Assembly: GCA_964612085.1 (NCBI GenBank)
Contig: CAZTCJ010000037.1
Location: forward strand, 1-33,374
DNA from: CAZTCJ01 sp964612085
Lineage (GTDB): Bacteria; Pseudomonadota; Alphaproteobacteria; JAJFIK01
DNA: 33,374 nucleotides
Direction of reading: 5' to 3'
Part shown: positions 1-7,833 of the stretch, one piece after another
Layout: the number at the start of each line of letters is the position of its first letter
How positions within the stretch are numbered: position 1 is the first letter of the stretch
Translations under genes and position numbers: made by a program
The notes under the pieces: model-generated
Told to the model about the DNA's origin: nothing
Databases searched by the model: none
What the model saw: the letters and a program-made list of their open reading frames with translations, nothing else

Positions 1-378
1 GACGATGCCAAAATTGCCGAAGGCAAGAAAGCCATCGACGCCTGGATCGCCATTGTGGATGCGGGCGAGTATGCCAAGAGCTATGACGAGGTCGCCCAGG
101 CCTTCAAGAATGTGGTGACCCAGGACCAATGGGTCGCCGCGCTCACACAGTCCCGTGGTCAATTGGGCGCGGTCCAGACCCGCAATCTGACGGGCGAGCG
201 CTACACCACGCAACTGCCCAATGCGCCCGCGGGCGAATATGTGGTCACCCAGCACGAAACGGTGTTCGCCAATGCGCCCGGCCAGATCATGCTGGAGCTG
301 ACATCCGTTATGCTGGAAGACGACGGCGTCTGGCGCGTTGCCGGGTATTTCGTTCAGCCCAAGCCGGCCGCGCAATAA
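1..378 (+). CDS. DUF4019-like protein, C-terminal part (5' end outside window)
   Basis: The reading frame is open from base 1 and ends with TAA at 376-378, so the gene starts upstream of the window. The visible 125 residues carry a helical opening (AKIAEGKKAIDAWIAIVDAG), a central region with QWVAAL, and a C-terminal sheet-like part ending in a DDGVWRVAGYF stretch. This pattern is typical of DUF4019 proteins, small periplasmic or secreted proteins of unknown function whose fold resembles NTF2-like stress proteins. A signal peptide would lie in the missing part. The downstream gene is convergent. The family assignment is from memory of motif shape and is moderately sure; no biochemical role can be given. 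Confidence 0.7.
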   Translation, partial: DDAKIAEGKKAIDAWIAIVDAGEYAKSYDEVAQAFKNVVTQDQWVAALTQSRGQLGAVQTRNLTGERYTTQLPNAPAGEYVVTQHETVFANAPGQIMLELTSVMLEDDGVWRVAGYFVQPKPAAQ

Positions 379-399
379 TGATCGGCATGCGGAGGGGTG

Positions 400-852
400 T
401 CAGTCAGACGACCGCCCCTTCGGCAGGGCGACGGCCGGGTCCAGATTGCCCTTGCCCGGCACATAATTCACTTCCAGCCGGATCCCGTCGGGATCTTCAA
501 AGAGAATGGAATAATAGCCCGGCGCCCAGGGGCCGTCCTCGGGCGGATGGATGATCGTCACGCCCCACTCCTGCAAGAGCGTGTGCAAGCCATCGATATC
601 CTCGCGCGAGCGGGCGCGGAAACAGATGTGATGCAGGCCGGGTTTGCGCTGATGGTGACGCTCGCCCATAAATTCCATCCAAACGGGTGTGAGCGCGATG
701 CCCGTACGTCCCCCGATGCAATAAAAGCCTTCCGGCTCGTCATACTGCACATGCATGCCGAAACAATCGACCAGCAGACGCCGGTAAAAGGCGCGGCTGA
801 CCTCCAAATCCGTCACCGAGAGCTGGATATGCGCGATTCCGTTGATTTCCAT
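400..852 (-). CDS. VOC family (glyoxalase/dioxygenase-fold) protein
   Basis: This 150-residue protein has the two beta-alpha-beta-beta-beta modules of the vicinal oxygen chelate fold. It begins with GIAHIQLSVTDLEVSRAFY, the usual first strand and helix, and contains GLHHICFRARSRED near residue 73 and FEDPDGIRLEVNY near 118-130. The usual metal positions appear filled: His8, His74 or His75, and Glu127. A metal-dependent lyase, isomerase or dioxygenase activity is therefore possible, but the substrate cannot be told from sequence. It is transcribed divergently from the acyl-CoA operon starting at 1002, with 149 bases between them, so a link to acyl-CoA metabolism is conceivable but unproven. 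It converges on the DUF4019 gene. Confidence 0.85.
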   Translation of the reverse strand: MEINGIAHIQLSVTDLEVSRAFYRRLLVDCFGMHVQYDEPEGFYCIGGRTGIALTPVWMEFMGERHHQRKPGLHHICFRARSREDIDGLHTLLQEWGVTIIHPPEDGPWAPGYYSILFEDPDGIRLEVNYVPGKGNLDPAVALPKGRSSD

Positions 853-1001
853 GCCGATGATCCTTTAAAGGGCGCTGACGACCGGCGCAACCGTAAGGCA
901 CAGAGGGGCCAAGAGATTGACCCACCAACACTTATCACACATCATCGGACCCGAGCAGCCTTGAAACGGCCGGGAACGCGAGGGGAAGGAAAACACGCGC
1001 C

Positions 1002-2027
1002 ATGCTTGAGGAAACACGGCAGGTGGTCCTCGCCGCCTATTGCGATGGACCGCCTCAGCCGAGCGATTTCGAGATCGTTTCCGTGCCTATGCCGGAACCG
1101 CGCGACGGACAATTCCGGGTACGGCATATCTGGAACTCGGTCGATCCGGGCACGCGCTCCCGTTTATCCGGTGGCGATTCCTATGCGCCCGCCCTGCCCT
1201 TGGGCAAGCCCATCGACGGCTTCTCCGCCGGCGTGATCGACGCCTCCCGCCATCCGGACTGGCCGGAAGGCACCCAGGTTTTTTGCGCAGGCGGCTGGCG
1301 CAGCCACTCCATCCAGACCGGCAAGGGCTTCATCGGCAGGATCCCGCCCTCGCCCCTGCCGCTCTCCTATTGGATCGGCGTCCTGGGCGTGCCGGGCCTG
1401 ACCGCCTGGTTCGGCCTCACGGAGACCGGCCGCTTCCGCGAAGGCGACCATGTGCTGGTGACCTCCGCCGCCGGGCCCGTGGGCGCAACGGCCGGCCAAT
1501 TGGCCAAGGCCTGGGGCGCGGGCAGCACCGTGGGCATTGCGGGCTCCGACGAGAAATGCGCCTGGCTCAGCAACGAGGCCGGGTTCGACACGGTCATCAA
1601 CTACAAAACGAGCTCGGATCTGGATGCGGCCATCCGGGCGGCCCTGCCCGACGGCGTCGATCTGCTATTCGACAATGTGGGCAATGCCATGGTCAACCGG
1701 GTGCTGCCCATGATGCGCCCCAAGGGCCGGATCTGCATTTCCGGTCAGGTGGCCGATTACAATCTGCCCCCGGAGGACACGCCGGGCATCGTCAATACCA
1801 AACCATTCATTACCCACCGTGTCTTGATGCAAGGGCTGGTGGTGTTCGACTTCGCGCGTGGCTTTTCAGACGCCCTCGGACAGATGGCAGCGATGATTGC
1901 CGATGGCCGGATCAAACTCAAGGAAGAGCGCTTTCATGGGATCGAGACCATGCCGGAGGCCTTTTGCGGCTTGTTCCGGGGCGAGAATTTCGGACGGCGC
2001 GTCGTCCAGGTAGGAGAGGAACCATGA
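1002..2027 (+). CDS. NADP-dependent medium-chain dehydrogenase/reductase (CurA-like)
   Basis: This 341-residue protein belongs to the zinc-independent MDR branch that reduces activated C=C bonds with NADPH (leukotriene B4 dehydrogenase, prostaglandin reductase, CurA). The GroES-like N-terminal half contains RHIWNSVDPGTRSRL, close to the family's YLSVDPYMR-type signature. The Rossmann half has SAAGPVGATAGQLAKAWG near residue 164 and LLFDNVGNAMVNRVLPMM, both typical. No zinc-binding cysteine set is visible. The ATG at 1002 is preceded by a purine-rich GAGGGGAAGGA site. Its stop overlaps the start of the next gene as ATGA, so it is translationally coupled to an enoyl-CoA hydratase and an acyl-CoA dehydrogenase. 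A role in acyl-CoA or enoyl substrate breakdown is inferred from that context. Confidence 0.88.
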   Translation: MLEETRQVVLAAYCDGPPQPSDFEIVSVPMPEPRDGQFRVRHIWNSVDPGTRSRLSGGDSYAPALPLGKPIDGFSAGVIDASRHPDWPEGTQVFCAGGWRSHSIQTGKGFIGRIPPSPLPLSYWIGVLGVPGLTAWFGLTETGRFREGDHVLVTSAAGPVGATAGQLAKAWGAGSTVGIAGSDEKCAWLSNEAGFDTVINYKTSSDLDAAIRAALPDGVDLLFDNVGNAMVNRVLPMMRPKGRICISGQVADYNLPPEDTPGIVNTKPFITHRVLMQGLVVFDFARGFSDALGQMAAMIADGRIKLKEERFHGIETMPEAFCGLFRGENFGRRVVQVGEEP

Positions 2028-2836
2028 GCGAGCCCTTCAAGATCGAAACCGAGACCTATTCCCGCTTCACCTTCGAGCGGACCGGCCGAGTACTGACGGC
2101 CTGGATCACCTCAGACCATCCTGTGAACGGGGTGGACGGGGCCATGCATGACGAACTGGCCCGCGTCTTCACCGATCTTCAGCGCGATGAGGACAGCGAC
2201 ATCATCGTGCTGTCGGCCAAGGGCCGGGCCTTTTGCGCCGGCGGCGATTTCGACTGGTTCGACGAACAGATCGCCGATCCGGCCAAGTTCCGCGCCATCG
2301 CCTGGGATGCCAAGCGCATCGTCACCAGCCTGTTGGAGATGGAGAAACCCATCCTGTGCCGGATGAACGGCGCGGCGGCGGGCCTCGGCGCCACCATCGC
2401 GCTTTTATGCGACGTGATCGTCGCCGACGAGACGGCGGTGATCGGCGATCCCCATGTGAAGGTCGGTCTCGTGGCGGGCGACGGCGGCGCGCTCATTTGG
2501 CCGCAGCTCATCGGCTTCGCCAAGGCCAAGGAGCTGCTCATGACCGGCGATCTGCTCACCGCGGGACAGGCGCAGGATCTGGGCCTGATCAATTACGCCG
2601 TCCCCGGAGAACAGCTCGACGGCAAACTCAATGAGATCATCGCCAAGATGCAGGCCAACCCGAAATGGGCCGTGCGCTGGACCAAGACGGTGACCAACAT
2701 CCCCTTGCGCGCGCTCGCCGCCCAACTGATGGATGCGTCCGTCGGCCTGGAAAGCGTCTCGAACTTCCTTAAGGACCGCAAGGAAGCCGTTGACGCGTTC
2801 CGGGAAAAGCGCGCGCCCAACCTGACAGGAGACTGA
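2024..2836 (+). CDS. Enoyl-CoA hydratase/isomerase family protein
   Basis: This 270-residue crotonase-fold protein starts at an ATG overlapping the upstream stop codon (ATGA), and the downstream gene follows after one base. Crotonase landmarks are AFCAGGDFDWFDEQ (first oxyanion-hole strand), CRMNGAAAGLGATIALLCDVIVAD (second oxyanion-hole region) and GDPHVKVGLVAGDGGALIWP (active-site loop), followed by TGDLLTAGQAQDLGLIN. The GDGGALIWP loop, with Asp where classic hydratases carry Glu, is common in environmental crotonases of unassigned substrate, so hydratase, isomerase and hydrolase activities are all possible. In the operon it would act on the enoyl-CoA made by the following acyl-CoA dehydrogenase. 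Confidence 0.92.
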   Translation: MSEPFKIETETYSRFTFERTGRVLTAWITSDHPVNGVDGAMHDELARVFTDLQRDEDSDIIVLSAKGRAFCAGGDFDWFDEQIADPAKFRAIAWDAKRIVTSLLEMEKPILCRMNGAAAGLGATIALLCDVIVADETAVIGDPHVKVGLVAGDGGALIWPQLIGFAKAKELLMTGDLLTAGQAQDLGLINYAVPGEQLDGKLNEIIAKMQANPKWAVRWTKTVTNIPLRALAAQLMDASVGLESVSNFLKDRKEAVDAFREKRAPNLTGD

Positions 2837-2837
2837 T

Positions 2838-4004
2838 ATGAGCGCCTCCGGCTTTCAGACCGAACCCGATCACATCCAGGAAATCCGCCGCCAGTTGCAG
2901 CGTTTCGTGGCCGAAAAGGCGCCGCGCGAAAAGCGCCGGGAGTGGGACCGCACTCACACCTGGCCGCGCGATCTCTTCCGCGAACTCGCCGATATGGGCC
3001 TGATCGGTCTGACCATCCCGGAGGAATATGGCGGCGCGGGCCAGGATATCGTCGCCTCCGTGGCGGTGATCGAGGAACTCTCCCAGGCCGGAGCATTTCT
3101 GGCCGGGCCTTACATCCATGCGGCCTATTATGGCGGCATGAATCTGTCCGAGAACGGATCGGAAGCGCAGAAACAGGCCCTGCTGCCCGCCATCGCCAAG
3201 GGCGAGATCCTGCTCTGCTACGGCCTGTCGGAACCCAATGTGGGCGGCGATCTGGCGAGCGTCGAGACCCGCGCGGAAAAACGCGGCGGCGAGATCGTCA
3301 TCAACGGCGCCAAGCGCTGGTGCACCGGCGCGGATTGGTCCGAGTACATCTATTGTCTGGTGCGCTCGGGGCCTGAGGAGGCGCGCTACCGCAACCTCAC
3401 CTTTGTCCTGATCCCGACCGGCACGCCGGGCATCAGCATGCAGCCCATCGAGCACGCGAATTTGCGCTACACGGCCTCCATGGATGTCTATTTCGACGAT
3501 GTGCGCCTGCCCGAAGAGGCAATCGTCGGCGGGCCCCATATGTGGAACGAGGGCTGGTCGCTGCTCGCCGGACGCGCCCTCGATGTGGAAAAGATCGAGA
3601 TCACGGCGGTCGCTTACGGCATCGCCCGGGCCGCCCTGGATGAGGCCTGGCAATACGCCCAGGAGCGTGTCCAGTTCGGCAAGCCCATTTCCCAGCACCA
3701 GGCGATCCGCCACAAGCTCGTCACCGCACGGACGAAGCTGCAGGCCGCCCGCCACATGCTCTATCACGGCGCCTGGCTCGCCGATCAGGGCCTGCCCTGC
3801 TCCATCGAGACCTCCATGGCCAAGCTCTTCGTCGCCGATACGGGCGTGGAAATCGCGCTGACCTGCCAGCAGATCATGGGCGCCTATGCCATGTCGGACG
3901 CCTATGACATGGAACGCCATGTGCGCGATCTTTTGGGCATGCCCATCGTCGGCGGCTCGTCGGACATGCAGAAGAACAATCTGGCGAGCCTGATGCGGCT
4001 TTAG
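2838..4004 (+). CDS. Acyl-CoA dehydrogenase family protein
   Basis: This 388-residue flavoprotein has the full acyl-CoA dehydrogenase layout: an N-terminal helical domain (GLIGLTIPEEYGGAGQD near 54-70), the FAD/substrate strand CYGLSEPNVGGDLASVET near 127-143, and the C-terminal helices with RVQFGKPISQHQAIRHKL near 277-294. The usual C-terminal RxxRDxxxxxIYEGT motif is replaced by HVRDLLGMPIVGGSSDMQKNN, so the MCAD-type catalytic glutamate is absent there. A glutamate at residue 251 in ALDVEKIEI lines up with the helix-G base of isovaleryl-CoA dehydrogenase and may take over; this is inferred. It oxidises an acyl-CoA to an enoyl-CoA, which suits the hydratase gene one base upstream. It is the last gene of the operon. 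Confidence 0.92.
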   Translation: MSASGFQTEPDHIQEIRRQLQRFVAEKAPREKRREWDRTHTWPRDLFRELADMGLIGLTIPEEYGGAGQDIVASVAVIEELSQAGAFLAGPYIHAAYYGGMNLSENGSEAQKQALLPAIAKGEILLCYGLSEPNVGGDLASVETRAEKRGGEIVINGAKRWCTGADWSEYIYCLVRSGPEEARYRNLTFVLIPTGTPGISMQPIEHANLRYTASMDVYFDDVRLPEEAIVGGPHMWNEGWSLLAGRALDVEKIEITAVAYGIARAALDEAWQYAQERVQFGKPISQHQAIRHKLVTARTKLQAARHMLYHGAWLADQGLPCSIETSMAKLFVADTGVEIALTCQQIMGAYAMSDAYDMERHVRDLLGMPIVGGSSDMQKNNLASLMRL

Positions 4005-4019
4005 GGTCAGGACCCTAAA
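4000..4019. terminator. Perfect palindrome over the acyl-CoA dehydrogenase stop codon
   Basis: TTTAGGGTC at 4000-4008 and GACCCTAAA at 4011-4019 form a perfect 9-bp inverted repeat with a 2-base centre, and the stop codon TAG lies inside the left arm. A second, alternative stem pairs GGACCC at 4010-4015 with GGGTCC at 4025-4030 around a 10-base loop. There is no strong T-tract, so a classical intrinsic terminator is not certain. A dispersed palindromic repeat is the other possibility. Confidence 0.45.
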
Positions 4020-4105
4020 ATTGCCGGGTCCCTGCACAGGTCTACATATGGGGCAATAGTCGTTGCGCGATTGACGCGGCGTGCGTGGACCGGCATAGAA
4101 CCACT

Positions 4106-6145
4106 ATGAACACTTTAAAACCCTTATTTTCTTACAAGAAATACTGGGCCGAACGCTTCGGCACGGCGCCGTTCCTGCCCATGTCGCGAGCGGAAATGGA
4201 CCTGCTCGGCTGGGATTCCTGCGACATCGTGCTGGTGACGGGCGATGCGTATGTGGATCACCCCAGTTTCGGCATGGCCATTGTCGGCCGCCTTCTGGAG
4301 GCGCAAGGATTTCGGGTGGGCATTCTCTCCCAACCGGACTGGAAAAGCGCGGACCCGTTCAAGGCGCTGGGCAAGCCCAATCTCTATTTCGGCGTCACCG
4401 GCGGCAATATGGACTCCATGGTCAACCGCTATACGGCGGACCGGCGCCGGCGCAGCGACGACGCTTACACCCCCGGCGGCGAACCGGACAAGCGCCCGGA
4501 CCGGGCGGTGATCGTCTATGCCCAGCGCTGCCGGGAAGCCTATCCCAAAGTGCCGATCGTGCTCGGCGGCATCGAGGCGTCCTTGCGCCGGATCGCCCAT
4601 TACGATTACTGGTCGGACAAGGTGCGCCGCTCGATCCTGTTCGACGCCAAGGGCGATATTCTGCTTTACGGCAATGCGGAACGCGCGCTCGTCGAGATCA
4701 CCCACCGCATCGCCAGGGGCGAGGCCATCGAGACCTTCGACGATCTGCGCGGCGTCGCGCTGATCAAGAACAAAGTGCCGGACGGTTGGACCGTGGCGCC
4801 TGCGGACGATCTCGATGACGCCGATGAAGCCGCCCGCCATCACAAAAACCAGACAGTGATCCGTCTGCCCTCCTACGACCAGGTCTGCGAGGACCGCGAG
4901 GCCTATGCCCGCGCCTCCCGCGTGCTCCACCGGGAAAGCAATCCCGGCAATGCCCGCGGCCTCGTGCAGACCCATGGCGACAAGGAACTGTGGATCACAC
5001 CGCCGCCGATCCCCCTGGAAACCAAGGAAATGGACGGCGTCTATGAGCTTCCCTACGCCCGCGCGCCCCATCCCTCCTATGACGGACAGAAGATCCCCGC
5101 CTGGGAGATGATCCGCTTTTCCGTGACCATCATGCGCGGCTGTTTCGGCGGCTGCACCTTCTGTTCCATTACGGAGCATGAGGGCCGCATCATCCAGAAC
5201 CGCTCCCACGATTCCGTGTTGCGGGAAATCGAGATGATCCGGGACAAGACGAAAGGCTTCACCGGGATCATTTCCGATATCGGCGGGCCGACCGCCAATA
5301 TGTACCGCATGGCGTGCAAGGACAAAGAGACGGAAGCAGCCTGCCGCAGGCTCTCTTGCGTCCATCCGGGCATCTGCCCGAACCTGAACACCAGCCACAA
5401 ATCGCTGATCGACCTTTACCGGAAAGTGCGCGAGGTGCCCGGCGTCAAGAAGGCCATGGTGGCTTCGGGCGTGCGCTACGATCTGGCGGTGGAAAGCCCG
5501 GAATATGTCGAGGAGCTGGTGACCCACCATGTGGGGGGCCTCTTAAAGATCGCGCCGGAACATACCGAGGACGGACCGTTGGGCAAGATGATGAAGCCCG
5601 GCATCGGCACTTATGACCGCTTCAAGGAGATGTTCGACGCGGCGGTCAAAAAGGCGGGCAAAAAATATTTCCTCATCCCCTATTTCATCGCCGCCCATCC
5701 GGGCACGCGCGATGAAGACATGATGAATTTGGCCCTGTGGCTCAAGCGCAACCGGTTCCGGGCGGACCAAGTGCAGACCTTCCTGCCCTCGCCCATGGCA
5801 CTCGCCACGGCCATGTATCATTCAGGCGTCAACCCGCTCCGGGGCGTGCGCCATGGCGGCTCGGAAGAGGTGGAAACCGTCCGGGGCCTGCGCCAGCGCC
5901 GCCTGCACAAGGCCTTTCTGCGCTATCACGACCCGGAAAACTGGCCGGTGATCCGCGAGGCCCTGATGAAAATGGGCCGCGCCGATCTGATCGGCCCCGG
6001 CAAGCACCAGCTCGTGCCCCGCCATCAGCCGCCGGGCACGGGCCGCGCGGGCGGCGAAGGCAAACGGCTGGGCAAGAAAAAACGCGGCCAGACCTTCACG
6101 ACAAAAGGCGTCTTCGGATCATCGAAAAAGGGCAAGCGCGCTTAA
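4106..6145 (+). CDS. ygiQ: YgiQ family radical SAM protein
   Basis: This 679-residue protein matches the YgiQ (UPF0313) family over its whole length. The start KPLFSYKKYWAERFGTAPF corresponds to the conserved N-terminus and is followed by DLLGWDSCDIVLVTGDAYVD, a cobalamin-binding-like region. The radical SAM cluster motif C-x3-C-x2-C is seen as RGCFGGCTFCSITEHEGR with cysteines near 346, 350 and 353. It is therefore an iron-sulfur, S-adenosylmethionine-dependent enzyme of unknown substrate. I chose the ATG at 4106 because homology begins there; a GTG at 4085 would add seven residues. Neither start has a clear ribosome binding site. The C-terminal tail is lysine-rich (KKKKRGQ, SSKKGKRA). The last 246 bases are repeated at 7841-8086. 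Confidence 0.95.
   Translation: MNTLKPLFSYKKYWAERFGTAPFLPMSRAEMDLLGWDSCDIVLVTGDAYVDHPSFGMAIVGRLLEAQGFRVGILSQPDWKSADPFKALGKPNLYFGVTGGNMDSMVNRYTADRRRRSDDAYTPGGEPDKRPDRAVIVYAQRCREAYPKVPIVLGGIEASLRRIAHYDYWSDKVRRSILFDAKGDILLYGNAERALVEITHRIARGEAIETFDDLRGVALIKNKVPDGWTVAPADDLDDADEAARHHKNQTVIRLPSYDQVCEDREAYARASRVLHRESNPGNARGLVQTHGDKELWITPPPIPLETKEMDGVYELPYARAPHPSYDGQKIPAWEMIRFSVTIMRGCFGGCTFCSITEHEGRIIQNRSHDSVLREIEMIRDKTKGFTGIISDIGGPTANMYRMACKDKETEAACRRLSCVHPGICPNLNTSHKSLIDLYRKVREVPGVKKAMVASGVRYDLAVESPEYVEELVTHHVGGLLKIAPEHTEDGPLGKMMKPGIGTYDRFKEMFDAAVKKAGKKYFLIPYFIAAHPGTRDEDMMNLALWLKRNRFRADQVQTFLPSPMALATAMYHSGVNPLRGVRHGGSEEVETVRGLRQRRLHKAFLRYHDPENWPVIREALMKMGRADLIGPGKHQLVPRHQPPGTGRAGGEGKRLGKKKRGQTFTTKGVFGSSKKGKRA
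5900..6145 (+). repeat. Direct repeat, copy 1 (3' end of ygiQ)
   Basis: These 246 bases, the in-frame 3' end of ygiQ, align without gaps to 7841-8086 at an offset of 1941 bases with 13 differences. Ten of the 13 are synonymous (for example CGC/CGT, GAC/GAT, GCC/GCG) and three change an amino acid (Gln to Arg, Lys to Arg, Phe to Ser). Confidence 0.95.
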
Positions 6146-6212
6146 GCGGAAGCTGTCTGTTCGCCTTTCCTATTTCTGCACTCCACACTCGAAACGGCGC
6201 AAACCCGCCGCA

Positions 6213-6241
6213 TTGTCCTTTTTTCTTTTAATCTAGACAAT
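6213..6241 (+). promoter_or_regulatory. Candidate promoter of the tetR-CPBP pair
   Basis: TTGTCC at 6213-6218 and GACAAT at 6236-6241 sit 17 bases apart upstream of the TetR gene and resemble -35 and -10 elements. The -10 element lies inside the operator palindrome, which is the usual layout for a self-repressing TetR gene. The flank is clearly AT-richer than its surroundings. This is a pattern match only. Confidence 0.4.
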
Positions 6242-6250
6242 GTCTAAATT
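6230..6250. promoter_or_regulatory. Probable TetR operator palindrome
   Basis: TAGACA at 6234-6239 and TGTCTA at 6241-6246 form a perfect inverted repeat around one central base. Extended to ten bases per arm (6230-6239 against 6241-6250) nine of ten positions still match. It starts 19 bases before the TetR start codon. Odd-centred palindromes of this size are typical TetR-family operators, so autoregulation of the tetR-CPBP pair is inferred. Confidence 0.6.
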
Positions 6251-6268
6251 AATTGCTACTAGAGATGC

Positions 6269-6934
6269 ATGACACAGTCCCCGGCTTCACAGACGGCGAA
6301 ACCTAAGGCGCCCTATCACCATGGCGATCTGCATCGTGCACTGCTGGATGCGGCCGAGATCGAATTGACGGAAAAGGGAGTCGAGCGGTTTTCTCTGCGC
6401 GGCGTCGCCAAACGTGCAGGCGTCAGTCACGGCGCGCCGGCGCACCATTTTGGCGACGTACAAGGATTGTTAACCAACCTCGCAGCCCGAGGCTATGAGC
6501 GCTTCATCGCGGCGCAGGACAAGCGCGAGAAAACAGCTGGCAAGAGCCCGAGGGCCAAGCTGGCGGCATCAGGACTGGGCTATCTGGATTTCGCGACGGG
6601 GAATCCAGCCTTGTTTCGTCTGATGTTTTCCTCGGACCTCCCCGACAAGTCGGATCCGCAGCTTGCCAAAGCCGCCACCGCAGCCTTTGAAAAACTGGCC
6701 CGTCATATCGAAACGATCAGACAGTCTGATCCTCATACGGATCGCTTTGCCATGACCGACGTTCTCGCCAGTTGGGCGGTGGCCCATGGTCTTGCAGACC
6801 TCATGATCGCGGACAGGCTCGGGCGGGCCACCTTCCTTTCCTCCATAAGCTCCGCGAAACGCGACCGGGTGTTCACCGATATTATTCTGAGGGCGATTCC
6901 ACCGGACCCGGACGGATCGGATGAAAGCCCATGA
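6269..6934 (+). CDS. TetR/AcrR family transcriptional regulator
   Basis: This 221-residue regulator has the N-terminal TetR DNA-binding domain: HHGDLHRALLDAAEIELTEKG is helix 1, and FSLRGVAKRAGVSHGAPAHHF at about 41-61 is the helix-turn-helix. The C-terminal part (FATGNPALFRLMFSSDL and later helices) resembles WHG-type ligand domains, in which family members bind small hydrophobic or cationic molecules; the ligand here is unknown. The ATG at 6269 has only a weak AGAG site. The stop overlaps the ATG of the CPBP protease gene (ATGA), so the two are translationally coupled. A perfect operator-like palindrome lies just upstream. The pair lies between two copies of the ygiQ 3' end, which suggests it was brought in as cargo. 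Confidence 0.92.
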   Translation: MTQSPASQTAKPKAPYHHGDLHRALLDAAEIELTEKGVERFSLRGVAKRAGVSHGAPAHHFGDVQGLLTNLAARGYERFIAAQDKREKTAGKSPRAKLAASGLGYLDFATGNPALFRLMFSSDLPDKSDPQLAKAATAAFEKLARHIETIRQSDPHTDRFAMTDVLASWAVAHGLADLMIADRLGRATFLSSISSAKRDRVFTDIILRAIPPDPDGSDESP

Positions 6935-7833
6935 CCCAGGCAACAGACAGCGAGCGCCGGCAGGCATGGCGGATAATCCGGATCTATTTGATCCTGACGG
7001 CCTGCCTGACCGGCCTGTTCGGCGGGCTCATGGGATATCAGGGCGCAACCCCTACCATTCTTATCACAGGCGTCATGTGGTCGCCGGGACTGGCGGCGCT
7101 CCTCACCTGCCTTTTTACTGGGAAACCTATATCGAGCCTGCCCTGGAGATGGGGCCCGTGGAAATGGAATTGGTTCGCATGGGGACTGCCGATCCTTTAC
7201 GGGCTTGCCATCTATATGCCTGTCTGGGTGTTCGGCCTTGGCGGCAGCGGTTTTGGAAATCCGGAGACGATGTCGGCTTGGACCAACCGGCTGCTTGGCC
7301 GTGATGATCCCAGCATCATTGCATCTATCGTCTTTGTCGTGATGTTGGCGACGGTCGGCATGGTCGGCTCGGCCGCGCGCGCCCTTGGAGAGGAGATCGG
7401 CTGGCGCGGGCTCCTGATATGGGAGATGCGGAAGGTTATGCCGTTTTGGGCCGTCGGTCTGGTTTCCGGCGCGATTTGGGCCGTATGGCACTGGCCTGCC
7501 ATTCTGTTTACGGATTACAATGCCGGGGAAGGCAGTTTCGTCCTCCAAATGGCGATCTTCACCATGGCAATCCTGCCCCAAGGCATTGTCTATGCCTATC
7601 TCACGTTCAAGTCGAACAGCCTGTGGCCTGCGGTCATTCTGCATGCAAGCCATAACCTCTTTATACAGCAGGTCTTCACGCCGATTACCACGCGGGGCCC
7701 GGACACACATGTTTACATCGACGAGTTCGGAATTATCATGCCGATACTGGGAAGCGGCATGGCTTTTGCCTTTTATCTGTGGGCGAAGCGTGACGGTTTG
7801 ACCTCGCCCGATGGCGCGAGATCTCAGGGCTAA
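6931..7833 (+). CDS. CPBP family intramembrane glutamic endopeptidase
   Basis: This 300-residue polytopic membrane protein carries the CPBP (CAAX-protease and bacteriocin-processing, Abi) motifs. Motif 1 is GEEIGWRGLL with Glu154, Glu155 and Arg159, motif 2 is AIWAVWHWPAI with His187, and motif 3 is VILHASHNLF with His238 and Asn242. These residues form the glutamate-based active site inside the membrane. About eight hydrophobic segments are visible, starting at residues 16-34. Family members cleave prenylated or bacteriocin-like peptides or act in immunity; the substrate here is unknown. It is coupled to the upstream TetR gene by an ATGA overlap and ends just before the ygiQ 3'-end fragment. 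Base composition of the pair looks lower in GC than its neighbours. Confidence 0.92.
   Translation: MTQATDSERRQAWRIIRIYLILTACLTGLFGGLMGYQGATPTILITGVMWSPGLAALLTCLFTGKPISSLPWRWGPWKWNWFAWGLPILYGLAIYMPVWVFGLGGSGFGNPETMSAWTNRLLGRDDPSIIASIVFVVMLATVGMVGSAARALGEEIGWRGLLIWEMRKVMPFWAVGLVSGAIWAVWHWPAILFTDYNAGEGSFVLQMAIFTMAILPQGIVYAYLTFKSNSLWPAVILHASHNLFIQQVFTPITTRGPDTHVYIDEFGIIMPILGSGMAFAFYLWAKRDGLTSPDGARSQG

Noticed and set aside
397..1236. A 279-codon plus-strand frame
   Set aside because: It runs antisense to the VOC gene and into the oxidoreductase gene, and its translation is rich in Arg and Pro without domain features.
2769..4037. A 422-codon minus-strand frame
   Set aside because: It mirrors the acyl-CoA dehydrogenase gene and shows no family motif; GC-rich codon use often opens the antisense frame.
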